From Micavibrio sp. UBA2020 (lineage in GTDB: Bacteria; Pseudomonadota; Alphaproteobacteria; Micavibrionales; UBA2020): 6,718 bases of DNA. Both the position numbers and the translations under genes were made by a program. The notes below the pieces were generated by a model. That model was not told the DNA's origin and ran no database searches. It was given only the letters and a program-made list of their open reading frames with translations. This document shows positions 1 through 6,700 of this stretch, one piece after another (the stretch's first letter is position 1; each line of letters starts with the position of its first letter). The stretch covers positions 1-6,718 of the forward strand of contig DDBY01000150.1 of assembly GCA_002334985.1 (NCBI GenBank), given 5' to 3'.

Positions 1-111
1 ATGTTCGACGATGGCCTTAGCATAAATTTCCTGCCCGTGGCCGTCAATATATGGTATTCATCTGAACGGCAATTTATTGAATTTTTATGCCATTTTCGCC
101 CCTTTGGGGGC

Positions 112-143
112 TTGACGGAAAATTAACTTTACGGAAATACAAT
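112..143 (+). promoter_or_regulatory. Possible sigma70-type promoter of cysQ
   Basis: A TTGACG box lies at 112-117 and a TACAAT box at 138-143. The -10 box is good, but the 20-base spacer is longer than the usual 16-18, so the -35 match may be accidental. Transcription from this -10 would begin near position 150, which is the A of the preferred cysQ start codon, so the mRNA could be leaderless or nearly so. This fits the lack of a convincing Shine-Dalgarno sequence there. It is inferred from sequence pattern only. Confidence 0.3.
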
Positions 144-149
144 AAAGCC

Positions 150-1022
150 ATGACAACACCCGCCCCCACGTCGCCGAACCCCGCCGCCCTGCTGCCGGAT
201 ATCGAGAAGCTGGCGCGCGAAGCTGGCGCGGAAATCATGCGCCACTACAACGACCCCGCCACAAAAATTTACACCAAAAAAGACGGCAGCATTGTGACCG
301 ACGCCGACCACGCGGCGGAGAAGATTGTGCTGGCGCGACTGGCCGCGCTTACGCCCGATATTCCCATCGTATCCGAAGAAGCGGTCGAGGCAGGCAATAT
401 CCCGGATATTTCCGGCGGCACGTTCTGGACGGTGGACCCGCTGGACGGCACTCGCGAATTTGCGGAGCGCACGGGCGCGTTCGTCGTCGCTATCGCCCTT
501 GTAGTCGATGGCAAACCGGTTCTGGGCGTTGTGTACCATCCGGCAATGGACAGGCTTTATGCCGCCGCAGGACCGCAAACATCGGCCGAGGTCAAACCGG
601 ATGGCACGCGCGTGCCCCTGAGCATGCCCGCTAACCCCGCCACGCCGCCCGCGGCGGATATGCGCGTGCTGCTGAACCCCGCCAGCGCGGATATGCCGAA
701 GGTAAAGGGCTATCTCTCCGCCCAGTTCGGCGACAGCGCACGCATTGATAGCAAAAGCGGCATCCTGCGCGCCTGCCAAGTCGCGGAAAACAGCGCCGAC
801 ATGTCGGTCGTTTATCCCGTCAACCGCGGCGGCCGCACCAAATTCTGGGACGTCGCCGCAGGCCATGCGATTGTCGAAGGGGCAGGCGGACGCGTGCAAG
901 ACATCGACGGCAAACCCCTGCGCTATGACGCCGAAGATTTGCAAGTACCGCCGCATATTTGCCTGAGCGCGCGCCGCACCGCCGCAATGCCGCCCAAACC
1001 GCCGCAAGGGCCTGCGTCATAA
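150..1022 (+). CDS. cysQ: 3'(2'),5'-bisphosphate nucleotidase CysQ (PAP phosphatase)
   Basis: Member of the inositol monophosphatase superfamily, CysQ branch. It hydrolyses 3'-phosphoadenosine 5'-phosphate, the by-product of PAPS-dependent sulfate reduction and sulfotransfer, to AMP and phosphate in the cytoplasm using Mg2+. Residues are numbered from the ATG at 150 (290 residues). The substrate-loop motif DGSIVTDAD is at 45-53 and the metal-binding glutamates are in SEE at 75-77. The family signature WTVDPLDGTREF is at 93-104 (D96 and D99 bind metal), followed by a CysQ-like stretch GKPVLGVVYHPAMDRLY at 121-137. The C-terminal motif WDVAAGHAIVEGAGG is at 233-247 (D234 is the third metal aspartate). 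All key residues are present, so it should be active. E. coli CysQ is about 246 residues; the excess here is a Pro/Ala-rich N-terminus of ~15 residues and a Pro-rich tail. An upstream ATG at 87 would add 21 residues unlike the family, so 150 is preferred. The 145-residue gene downstream is probably cotranscribed. Confidence 0.95.
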   Translation: MTTPAPTSPNPAALLPDIEKLAREAGAEIMRHYNDPATKIYTKKDGSIVTDADHAAEKIVLARLAALTPDIPIVSEEAVEAGNIPDISGGTFWTVDPLDGTREFAERTGAFVVAIALVVDGKPVLGVVYHPAMDRLYAAAGPQTSAEVKPDGTRVPLSMPANPATPPAADMRVLLNPASADMPKVKGYLSAQFGDSARIDSKSGILRACQVAENSADMSVVYPVNRGGRTKFWDVAAGHAIVEGAGGRVQDIDGKPLRYDAEDLQVPPHICLSARRTAAMPPKPPQGPAS

Positions 1023-1058
1023 CCCCCTCCCTATCCGCCGCAATCAAGGCAAATGCGT

Positions 1059-1496
1059 ATGACTTCCTTGTTGATAATGCTCAGCCGTCTCTGGTATCGC
1101 CTGTTCGGAAGCCGTACATTAAGAGCGTACGAACAATCCTGCATCGACATCTGGCGTCAGTCATTATCCGAAGAGGGCAGAAACGTTCTGGACGCGCAGC
1201 TAAAACAGCCCCACTTTGTGCAGCGGCAGGCGGCGGATGCGAAGGTTTGCTTTTTCTGGTTCAACAAGCCTTCAGCGCCCGTTTTCAAAAACGCATCGCC
1301 TGACCTTCACGCCGCCACCATCCTTCTGAAGTCAAAAGATACCGACGCCGAAGCCCTGCGCGCCAAAATTTTTGTTCACAGGGGACGCTTTTTCTCGCTC
1401 GAATTCCCCAAACGTCCGCGCCGATATGCTGAATTGCACCAGATGAACCCGACCACTCTGCGCGCAATATCCATCGAAACCCACATTCAGCTGTAA
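1059..1496 (+). CDS. Hypothetical protein, 145 residues
   Basis: I do not recognise a named family. The protein reads as a genuine coding sequence: an N-terminal hydrophobic/aromatic helix (residues 3-16, LLIMLSRLWYRLF), a charged helical middle with many Gln and Ala residues (about 25-60), then a compact C-terminal part rich in Arg and aromatics that includes IFVHRGRFFSLEFPKRPRRY (positions 107-126), which looks like beta strands. There is no clear signal peptide; the first helix could lie on the membrane. Start choice: AAGG at 1046-1049 is 9 bases before the ATG at 1059 but only 3 before the in-frame ATG at 1053, so 1059 fits better. It follows cysQ by 36 bases with no terminator between them and ends 22 bases before the hairpin at 1519, so it is probably the last gene of the cysQ transcript. 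A shared role with CysQ cannot be inferred from this. Confidence 0.72.
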   Translation: MTSLLIMLSRLWYRLFGSRTLRAYEQSCIDIWRQSLSEEGRNVLDAQLKQPHFVQRQAADAKVCFFWFNKPSAPVFKNASPDLHAATILLKSKDTDAEALRAKIFVHRGRFFSLEFPKRPRRYAELHQMNPTTLRAISIETHIQL

Positions 1497-1518
1497 GGGC
1501 AAATAGCGCAAGAAAACA

Positions 1519-1546
1519 AAAACCCGCCTTTTGAGGGGCGGGTTTT
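1519..1546. terminator. Bidirectional rho-independent terminator between convergent genes
   Basis: A perfect 10-base-pair stem (AAAACCCGCC at 1519-1528 with GGCGGGTTTT at 1537-1546) encloses an 8-base loop. On the + strand it is followed by a T-rich tail (TTTTGTATT). On the - strand the stem runs into TTTTTGTTTTC, an even better tail. It lies 22 bases beyond the stop of the 145-residue + strand gene and about 20 bases beyond the stop of the 508-residue - strand gene, so it serves both transcription units and marks the 3' end of the AAA+/vWA operon. Confidence 0.85.
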
Positions 1547-1566
1547 GTATTCGGCAGTACCGGTGC

Positions 1567-3093
1567 TTATTTGCCCGGCTTGCGCGGTTTCAGTTTGAAG
1601 CCGAAATCGTCGCTGACCTGCTGGCGCAGCGTTGCCTGCTGTGCAGCGACTTCGACTTGCTCGAAATCGACCTGATTGCGGTCGGTCACGCGAACGTTGG
1701 TCCAGAGCGCTTTCATCTCGCTCAGGCGGCCTGCCCAGTTTTCAGGCTGGAATACCTGATGCAGCTCGCCGCGGTCGGCCAGAATGTTCAGCATCGAATT
1801 GCCGTGGCGGTCTTTGGACAGGAAATCATCCACGCCGATTTTCTCGCCCGCTTTGCGCGCAATGCCCTGCACAGCTTCGAAGTGGCCGAATTTGACGGCC
1901 GTAATCAGGCAGGTGTCTTCCATCTCTCCGCTTTTCTGGCGAAGGTCGGAGAGCGACAGGCGTGCGCCCATATTGGTCAGCTTTTGCTGCACGGTATCGA
2001 TGTTGTCCCAGAAGGCTTTAAGGCCGATGGGCAGCACGGGTTTTTCCGCGCCGCTTTGCGCCGCATCCGGATTCACAGGACGCAGCAGCGCCTGTTTGGA
2101 TTCAAAACGTGCGTAATCCACCAGCTTGCCATAGGTCATGCTTTCCGCTTCAGCGTAGGACTTGTCGAAAGCCTGCACCGTCATGGTGCCGGTTTTCCAG
2201 CCCGGCAATACGCGCGACCACAGCTCGGTCATTTCCGGCAGGCGGTCAACCCAATGCTGGGGCGCGAAAACATGCTGCAATCCGCCGCGTTCATAGCCGC
2301 GCGTCAGCACGTTGGCGCTGTAGCCCATCTGGCGGATGAAATCGGCGGTTTCGAATTGTTCGCCGCGCGATTGCATACGTTTGGACACGTCGTTAAAACG
2401 GTCCCACGCGCCCTGATGATAAAATACCGTATCGCCGGAATTATCCGGCAGCAGCAGGTATTCCTTGCGCAGCCAGTCGCCGTTCTGGGCGAGGCGGCGC
2501 GTAACGTCTTCGTAATTTCCGTTTTGTGAAAAAGCCTGACGGATATCGTTCGGCGTGAGGCCCGCCTTGGCCAGACGGTCTTCCGGCATTTCGCGGCCTT
2601 CCGCGTTCAGAAGGCTGCGCTTGAGCATCGGGTCAAGCTGACCGTCGTTGCGGAACAGTTCGCGGCGTGACGGCATGGGCACATAATACCACAGGCGTTC
2701 CATTTCATCGAAACGGCCTTCCCAGACGCTGGCGCTGAAAATCTTTCCCAGGCCGCCGTTCTGGCGCGCGCTGTCGAGCAAGCTGCGGGAATCCTCGTTC
2801 GGTCCCAGCGGCTTTTTGAAATCGTCCATGGTGAACTTGTCGCCCGCCTTGTTCAGGATGGCGAGGACTTTGTCGAAATTGCGCCAGAAGCCGGGCGTGT
2901 CGATAAGGTATTTACCTTCGTCGTCCTGCGTGAAGAAATCTTCCTTGCTCAGCTTGTTGCGCTGCTCGGCGAGGGCTTCCATCACTTTTTCGAGATTTTC
3001 ACCCGAAAATGCGCGCGTTTTGTACTTCTCCTGATCCGGATGCTCGCACAGCGCGGCGATGATAGCCTGCTTGATGTAACGTCCCCCGTTCAT
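1567..3093 (-). CDS. Uncharacterised ankyrin-like repeat protein, 508 residues
   Basis: No family name can be assigned. The protein has three divergent copies of a ~90-residue unit at residues 48-139, 207-297 and 379-467. Each copy starts with a two-helix ankyrin-like element, then a DF pair (D91-F92, D251-F252, D423-F424), a second helix ending in G-(G/E)-L-x2-(I/V)-F, and, after four residues, the invariant pattern W-x2-R-x2-E-M-x2-L-W-x2-V (from W124, W281 and W453). The last copy is the most ankyrin-like (DRHGNSMLNILADRGELHQV at 428-447). The linkers (140-206, 298-378) are less regular, and the C-terminus is basic (KLKPRKPGK). No signal peptide or membrane segment is visible, so it is presumably a soluble cytoplasmic binding or scaffold protein. 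Its ATG overlaps the stop of the 103-residue gene (ATGA), and an AAGAGGTG Shine-Dalgarno sequence lies 5 bases upstream, which fixes the start. It is the last gene of the operon. A role as substrate adaptor or target of the AAA+/vWA pair is inference from context. Confidence 0.87.
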   Translation of the reverse strand: MNGGRYIKQAIIAALCEHPDQEKYKTRAFSGENLEKVMEALAEQRNKLSKEDFFTQDDEGKYLIDTPGFWRNFDKVLAILNKAGDKFTMDDFKKPLGPNEDSRSLLDSARQNGGLGKIFSASVWEGRFDEMERLWYYVPMPSRRELFRNDGQLDPMLKRSLLNAEGREMPEDRLAKAGLTPNDIRQAFSQNGNYEDVTRRLAQNGDWLRKEYLLLPDNSGDTVFYHQGAWDRFNDVSKRMQSRGEQFETADFIRQMGYSANVLTRGYERGGLQHVFAPQHWVDRLPEMTELWSRVLPGWKTGTMTVQAFDKSYAEAESMTYGKLVDYARFESKQALLRPVNPDAAQSGAEKPVLPIGLKAFWDNIDTVQQKLTNMGARLSLSDLRQKSGEMEDTCLITAVKFGHFEAVQGIARKAGEKIGVDDFLSKDRHGNSMLNILADRGELHQVFQPENWAGRLSEMKALWTNVRVTDRNQVDFEQVEVAAQQATLRQQVSDDFGFKLKPRKPGK

Positions 3094-3401
3094 GTCTTCA
3101 CCTCTTTGAAAAGTGTTTTAGTAACCCCGTTGCGCTCCGAAATCTTTTCGATGTCCGCATCCGTCATCAGCGCGTCCGCAGGGATGAAAATGACGCGCAC
3201 GTTTTCATCGCGCATCGCCGCTTCCAGCTCCAGCATCGTTTCGCATGACGGCACGCCCCTGTCTTCGCGGATCATCTTGCTCTCCCAGCCGGATGAAACG
3301 GTGAACAGGCGGGTGCCATGCGCAAGGAAACGCGCACCGCGTTCCATCGCATTTTGCTGCGCCGCTGCGGCGCCCACCTGTTTCAACGTTTCCTGTGCCA
3401 T
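3090..3401 (-). CDS. Unrecognised small protein, 103 residues, in the AAA+/vWA operon
   Basis: I cannot assign a family. The layout is an Ala/Gln-rich N-terminal helix (about 1-26), a predicted beta strand (RLFTVSS, 31-37), a loop with Trp and charged residues (GWESKMIREDRGVPSC, 38-53), a helix (54-65), a hydrophobic strand (VRVIFIPAD, 68-76), then a short helix and a basic end. That is an alpha/beta fold of roughly half-Rossmann size. There is a distant resemblance to the C-terminal half of DsrE-like proteins, but the single Cys (C53) and the missing N-terminal half argue against such a call. No signal peptide or membrane segment is seen. The gene starts 30 bases after the AAA+ stop with no terminator between. 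The only Shine-Dalgarno-like bases (GAGAG, 3404-3408) are just 2 bases from the ATG, so initiation may be weak or coupled. Its stop overlaps the next start (ATGA). Both flanking overlaps and its frame support it as a real operon member. Confidence 0.8.
   Translation of the reverse strand: MAQETLKQVGAAAAQQNAMERGARFLAHGTRLFTVSSGWESKMIREDRGVPSCETMLELEAAMRDENVRVIFIPADALMTDADIEKISERNGVTKTLFKEVKT
3099..3106 (-). promoter_or_regulatory. Strong ribosome binding site of the 508-residue repeat protein
   Basis: AAGAGGTG read on the - strand lies 5 bases before the ATG at 3093. It sits inside the last codons of the preceding 103-residue gene and is the best Shine-Dalgarno sequence in the operon. The last protein may therefore be translated at a high rate as well as being coupled by the ATGA overlap. 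Confidence 0.75.
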
Positions 3402-3431
3402 ATCTCTCGGCTTTCTGGCTGGGGTTGCCGC

Positions 3432-6290
3432 TTAGCGCGGCCCCGTGTTTTTGAGGACGAACTTCGGCAGGTTCATCGTCACTTCCGGCGCGACCATCAG
3501 CTCGGCCAGTTGTTTGCCTTCCAGATATTCCTTGCGCGCTTCGGCAAGGTAGGCCTTTTCGGAATCTGCATCCGCGAAAGGCTTGCCCGCCTGCTCGCGC
3601 AGGTAATCCGGATCGACGTTGTTGCGGTATTTGAACGCATCCGTCAGATGTTTTTTGACAACTTCCGGCATGCCGCGGGTCAAATCGCCGATGGCGGCTT
3701 CGACCTTGGTCTGCGCGGAGGGGTCGTTGCGGTCAACGTGCGTTACGCCCGCTTCGCGGAATGCCGCGAGCAATTTGGACGGCGCCTTTTCACCCACTAC
3801 CAGCGTTTTGCCGCGTTGTTCGTTGCGCACGATATGCAGCGTGACAGCGCGCTCGCCGTCTTCGTCGGCGTAGAGCACTTGCAAGCTCGTCGTGGCAATG
3901 CCGTGTTCGGACGTGCCTTCCGCCATGGAAAGGCCGTCGTTACGGCGCGGGTTGTTCTGGTTCGCGGCGTTTGCGTCAGCTTCCGCCTGCGCGGGGGCGC
4001 TGTCGCGCATCATCGGGCGGATGTTTTGCTCCCATACGGAGGAGAGGTTTTTCTCGCCCACCGTCGGCAGCGCCAGCGACGCGATGAAATCATCATGGTG
4101 AACGAGGTCATCGAGGTCGAAGTCCAGACGCTTTTTCTCGCGTGCATAAAGCGCGGCATCTTTGATGATGGCAGCCGCCAGCGGCTGGCCTGCATAAAGC
4201 TGCTCGGGGTCACGGTTGGCGACGAACAGCTCGTTCGTTGCTGCCGTTTCTTTTTCCTGCACATGTTTCAGCGCGTCGAGGAATTTTTTCGGCGTGATGA
4301 TGGAATCGTCATCGGCCTCGATGCTCGGGTCCATCTGGCGTACGAAGTTGCAGAACACCTTGCGCGCGATTTGCGCCTGACGGTTCAGGTCTTTGTCGGC
4401 GAAGGCGCTGATGTTCAGGCTTTCCTCGACGGATTTCTGACGGCTGCGCGCCCCCTCTTTCAGGGAGATATCACGCAGGCCAAACTCTTCCATCGCCTTG
4501 TTCAGCTTGCTGTAGAGTTTGTTCTTGCCGACCGAACCGGATTTTTCAAACACCATACGCTCGATGTATTCAACAAGGCGCGTACCGTAGTTGAGGGACG
4601 GGTTTTCCTCCACCGTTTCCGACTGCTTCGGCGCTTTGTTCCATGCGCCGAATTCGACTTTGACGGGGCTATCAACAGGCTGCATTTTCGCACGGATGGG
4701 CTGCGCCTCTTCGAGGTGCTGCTTGATACGGCGGAAAGACATGCCTTCCTTCTTGGTATATTCCTCGTCCACTTCCTCGATAAGGTCGGGGGCGGAGGTG
4801 GTGATTTTCTCGGCATCGGACAGCGTCGCCCAGCGGTCATAGAACAGCGCCAGTTTTTCGGACGAGGAAACAACGTCCTGCCAGTTGGCCAGCAGTGTTT
4901 GCTGCAATTCCGGAATCGGCGTGCCTTCGACTTTCGCCTTGGTTTCGCGCATCCACATCAGCCATTCGCCGAACGCGGCGGGGTCGGCATCGGCCTGTTC
5001 CTGAAACGCGTTGTAGATGGTCGATACGGGCATGCCCACCATCATCTGGCAGATACGGTGTTGCCAGTCGATAACATCGGGGTCGGGCAGCGTATCAGGC
5101 TTCAGACGGTCATAGACCGACTTGTTCAGCGAGCGCGTGGTGGAGCCGTCTTCGGTCTTGTTACCCGTGAAGGTGACGAAGAAGCCCGCACCCATATCGT
5201 CACGCTTGAACGTGAAGGAGCTGGGGCCGGAAGTGTTGTCTTTGTTCTTGAGCGGGTTATCGACCGTGCATTCACGCAATTCGCCAATCAGGAACTGGAT
5301 AACGGTTTGCAGGGCGTTGTCCGAGCCTTCGCGCGATTTGTTGTATTCATCAAGAACGATTTCGCGGTTGTCGATGAACGCACGAATGAGCGCGCCGAAC
5401 TGGGAGTTCATACCCAGCGCGTTGCCACCGGCGTTGTCGAGACCTTCGATTTTGCTGATTTTGGTCAGAATGTCGAAGGCGCGGGTGATTTTCTCTTCGC
5501 TGCCCTCGCGCAGTTTCGCCCAGTCGATGGAGGCTTTGCCGTCATCGCCGTAAGTGACGATGCGGGTCTGCTCTTTCCATTCCGCCACGGCTTTTTCGCC
5601 TTTGACGCTTTCAGGCATGGCTTCAAGGTTGTTGAGCTGCGCGACGAGGCCGAGCGACATATCTTCCAGCGAACCCGCTTTCAGACGTTTGTCGATGGCT
5701 TTGGGCAGGGCGTCGGCGGCGCCGAAGTCCAGCACCATTTCGAACAGAAGGTCGTTCATGTTCTTGCCGCCGCAGTCGAAAATCTCGACCGAGCCTTTGG
5801 CGCGCAGACGGCCCTGCAGGGCGCCGAGGAACGACTTACCGTGGCCGGGGTCGCCAATCATCATCTGCGTGCGGTTGAAGTTTTCGTTCTGGGGCTGTTT
5901 GCCTTCCAGAATGTCTTTCTGGCGCTGCAGCGGGTCGCCGCGGCGTTCGATACCGTCTTTGAAAATCGGCAGCATACTGGGCACAGGCATGTCGCAATAA
6001 GCGAGCGCAACGACTTCTTCATAGGGACGTTCGGAATAGATTTTCAGCGGCTGGCTGTCATCCGCGATAAAAGACAGAACCGTCTGGATGGAGCTGCGGC
6101 CGTTTTCTTCAACGCGCTGCGGACCCCACATCGGGAACGGGCGGGTCGAGGTGCCGATGCGCTTTTCCAGCTGCTCGTAATCTTCAAGGGACAGGTCCTT
6201 GATGTTCTTTTTCAAGATGGACGCCGCCTCCGGCTTTTTGCCTTCGGCTTTGGGGGCGGTCGTTTTTTGGTCTTTGTTGTTTTTCGTCAT
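3432..6290 (-). CDS. Large MoxR/CobS-like AAA+ ATPase, 952 residues
   Basis: ATP-driven remodelling enzyme of the MoxR-like AAA+ group; its substrate is unknown. Visible motifs: Walker A GDPGHGKS at 146-153; Walker B IVLDEY at 311-316 (D314, E315) followed by NKS, as in the MoxR 'DEINR' motif; sensor 1 in FVTFTGN at 371-377 (N377); and YDRL at 393-396, which aligns with the MoxR 'DRF' motif, R395 being the likely arginine finger. Walker A and B are about 160 residues apart, so a mostly helical insertion occupies roughly 175-290. Before the core are a Lys/Ala-rich disordered start (1-27) and an N-terminal region (30-135). After the core come a long helical region (about 400-760), an Ala/Asn-rich linker (764-786), an alpha/beta-looking segment (about 800-870) and a helical tail. 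Ordinary MoxR and CobS proteins are about 300-350 residues, so this is a much enlarged form. No membrane segment or signal peptide is present. The ATG overlaps the stop of the vWA gene (ATGA). The upstream bases (GGAAACC) are a weak binding site, so translation is probably coupled. The vWA partner points to a chaperone- or chelatase-like complex, by analogy. Confidence 0.93.
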   Translation of the reverse strand: MTKNNKDQKTTAPKAEGKKPEAASILKKNIKDLSLEDYEQLEKRIGTSTRPFPMWGPQRVEENGRSSIQTVLSFIADDSQPLKIYSERPYEEVVALAYCDMPVPSMLPIFKDGIERRGDPLQRQKDILEGKQPQNENFNRTQMMIGDPGHGKSFLGALQGRLRAKGSVEIFDCGGKNMNDLLFEMVLDFGAADALPKAIDKRLKAGSLEDMSLGLVAQLNNLEAMPESVKGEKAVAEWKEQTRIVTYGDDGKASIDWAKLREGSEEKITRAFDILTKISKIEGLDNAGGNALGMNSQFGALIRAFIDNREIVLDEYNKSREGSDNALQTVIQFLIGELRECTVDNPLKNKDNTSGPSSFTFKRDDMGAGFFVTFTGNKTEDGSTTRSLNKSVYDRLKPDTLPDPDVIDWQHRICQMMVGMPVSTIYNAFQEQADADPAAFGEWLMWMRETKAKVEGTPIPELQQTLLANWQDVVSSSEKLALFYDRWATLSDAEKITTSAPDLIEEVDEEYTKKEGMSFRRIKQHLEEAQPIRAKMQPVDSPVKVEFGAWNKAPKQSETVEENPSLNYGTRLVEYIERMVFEKSGSVGKNKLYSKLNKAMEEFGLRDISLKEGARSRQKSVEESLNISAFADKDLNRQAQIARKVFCNFVRQMDPSIEADDDSIITPKKFLDALKHVQEKETAATNELFVANRDPEQLYAGQPLAAAIIKDAALYAREKKRLDFDLDDLVHHDDFIASLALPTVGEKNLSSVWEQNIRPMMRDSAPAQAEADANAANQNNPRRNDGLSMAEGTSEHGIATTSLQVLYADEDGERAVTLHIVRNEQRGKTLVVGEKAPSKLLAAFREAGVTHVDRNDPSAQTKVEAAIGDLTRGMPEVVKKHLTDAFKYRNNVDPDYLREQAGKPFADADSEKAYLAEARKEYLEGKQLAELMVAPEVTMNLPKFVLKNTGPR

Positions 6291-6700
6291 GGTTTCCGAT
6301 CCATCTTGTTATGAGCTTGTCTCATGGCTCTGCGTTTCTGACTGTTAGGAACGGCCTGGAAGCTGCCGGTTTTCCTGACCTTCTCGAGCAAAAGCCCGAC
6401 GATCGCCATCGGCACTTCTTCCGGATTGTTACCAAGGACGATACCCATGTCCTGATAAGGTTTCCGGCCTTTGATGCCTTCGGCCATTTTTTGCATGTTC
6501 GTCCCCTTCGCCGCGGTGATGATGGCCGCATCGAAAGTAATTTTGTCGGAGTGGTCGAACATGGTGAAGATCTTCTCTTTCGACGGTTCGGGGTCGAACA
6601 TATCGCCGTCGGAGATGACCAGTACATGCGTGAACCCGCTGAGGGTTCCGCTCTTGCCCCGCTGTTCGCCAATCGTGATGACCAGTACATGCGTGAACCC
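6287..6700 (-). CDS. von Willebrand factor A domain protein, C-terminal part (5' end missing)
   Basis: The - strand frame reads GKSGTLSGFTHVLVISDGD followed by MFDPEPSKEKIF. The hydrophobic strand HVLVISDGD is the fourth strand of a vWA domain and carries its third MIDAS aspartate (DG). Later stretches (ITFDAAIITAAKG, then DMGIVLGNNPEEVPMAIVGLL) fit the remaining strands and helices, and a basic tail ends in HNKMDRKP. The MIDAS DxSxS and Thr motifs would lie to the right of the window. An ATG at 6601 falls inside the MIDAS strand and is not a believable start. The frame is open to 6700, but two TGA codons at 6701-6703 and 6710-6712 come from the hairpin at the window's edge, which I consider suspect; the reading beyond about 6676 should not be trusted. 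The stop overlaps the AAA+ start (ATGA). By analogy with CobT, NorD, CbbO and ViaA, it should bind the AAA+ ring and recruit the target. Family call good, gene limits poor. Confidence 0.78.
   Translation of the reverse strand, partial: GFTHVLVITIGEQRGKSGTLSGFTHVLVISDGDMFDPEPSKEKIFTMFDHSDKITFDAAIITAAKGTNMQKMAEGIKGRKPYQDMGIVLGNNPEEVPMAIVGLLLEKVRKTGSFQAVPNSQKRRAMRQAHNKMDRKP
6614..6637. repeat. 24-base direct repeat, copy A (inside the vWA gene)
   Basis: The 24 bases at 6614-6637 recur exactly at 6677-6700, 63 bases later (21 codons). On the - strand both copies encode GFTHVLVI in the vWA frame. Only this copy is followed by the expected MIDAS residues SDGD, so it is the authentic one. The matches end abruptly on both sides. 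Confidence 0.9.
6677..6700. repeat. 24-base direct repeat, copy B, next to the terminal hairpin
   Basis: Exact copy of 6614-6637. On the - strand it encodes a second GFTHVLVI, followed by TIGEQRGKSG instead of SDGD. One end runs directly into the terminal inverted repeat, so the copy probably arose together with that structure, as an assembly or amplification artefact or a true rearrangement. Confidence 0.85.

Noticed and set aside
1..60. Possible divergent gene running off the left edge on the - strand (ATG at 21-23 with CAGGAAA before it and a TATATT box at 46-51; another - strand frame reads DGHGQEIYAKAIVEH)
   Set aside because: The ATG-led frame gives only seven residues in the window, with rare codons (CTA, AGG). 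The better-looking frame has no start codon before its TGA at 58-60. Too little sequence to support a gene.
98..111. Small hairpin GCCCC/GGGGC upstream of cysQ
   Set aside because: Only five base pairs and no T-run on either strand, so it cannot be supported as a terminator or a regulatory element.
1..126. 41-residue + strand frame beginning at the first base
   Set aside because: The ATG at position 1 may not be a start at all. There is no family resemblance, and the frame overlaps the likely cysQ promoter.
129..1007. 292-residue - strand open frame opposite cysQ
   Set aside because: CysQ on the + strand has all family motifs; the antisense translation is Arg/Ala/Gly-rich and has none.
1531..2529. 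332-residue + strand open frame across the repeat-protein gene
   Set aside because: It starts inside the terminator hairpin, lacks a ribosome binding site and mirrors the - strand gene, which has internal repeats and a strong ribosome binding site.
3318..6314. 998-residue open reading frame on the + strand across the AAA+ gene
   Set aside because: It is antisense to the 952-residue AAA+ gene, which has clear Walker A, Walker B and sensor motifs. The + strand translation is rich in Arg, Phe, His and Val without motifs, as expected for the mirror of a GC-biased gene.
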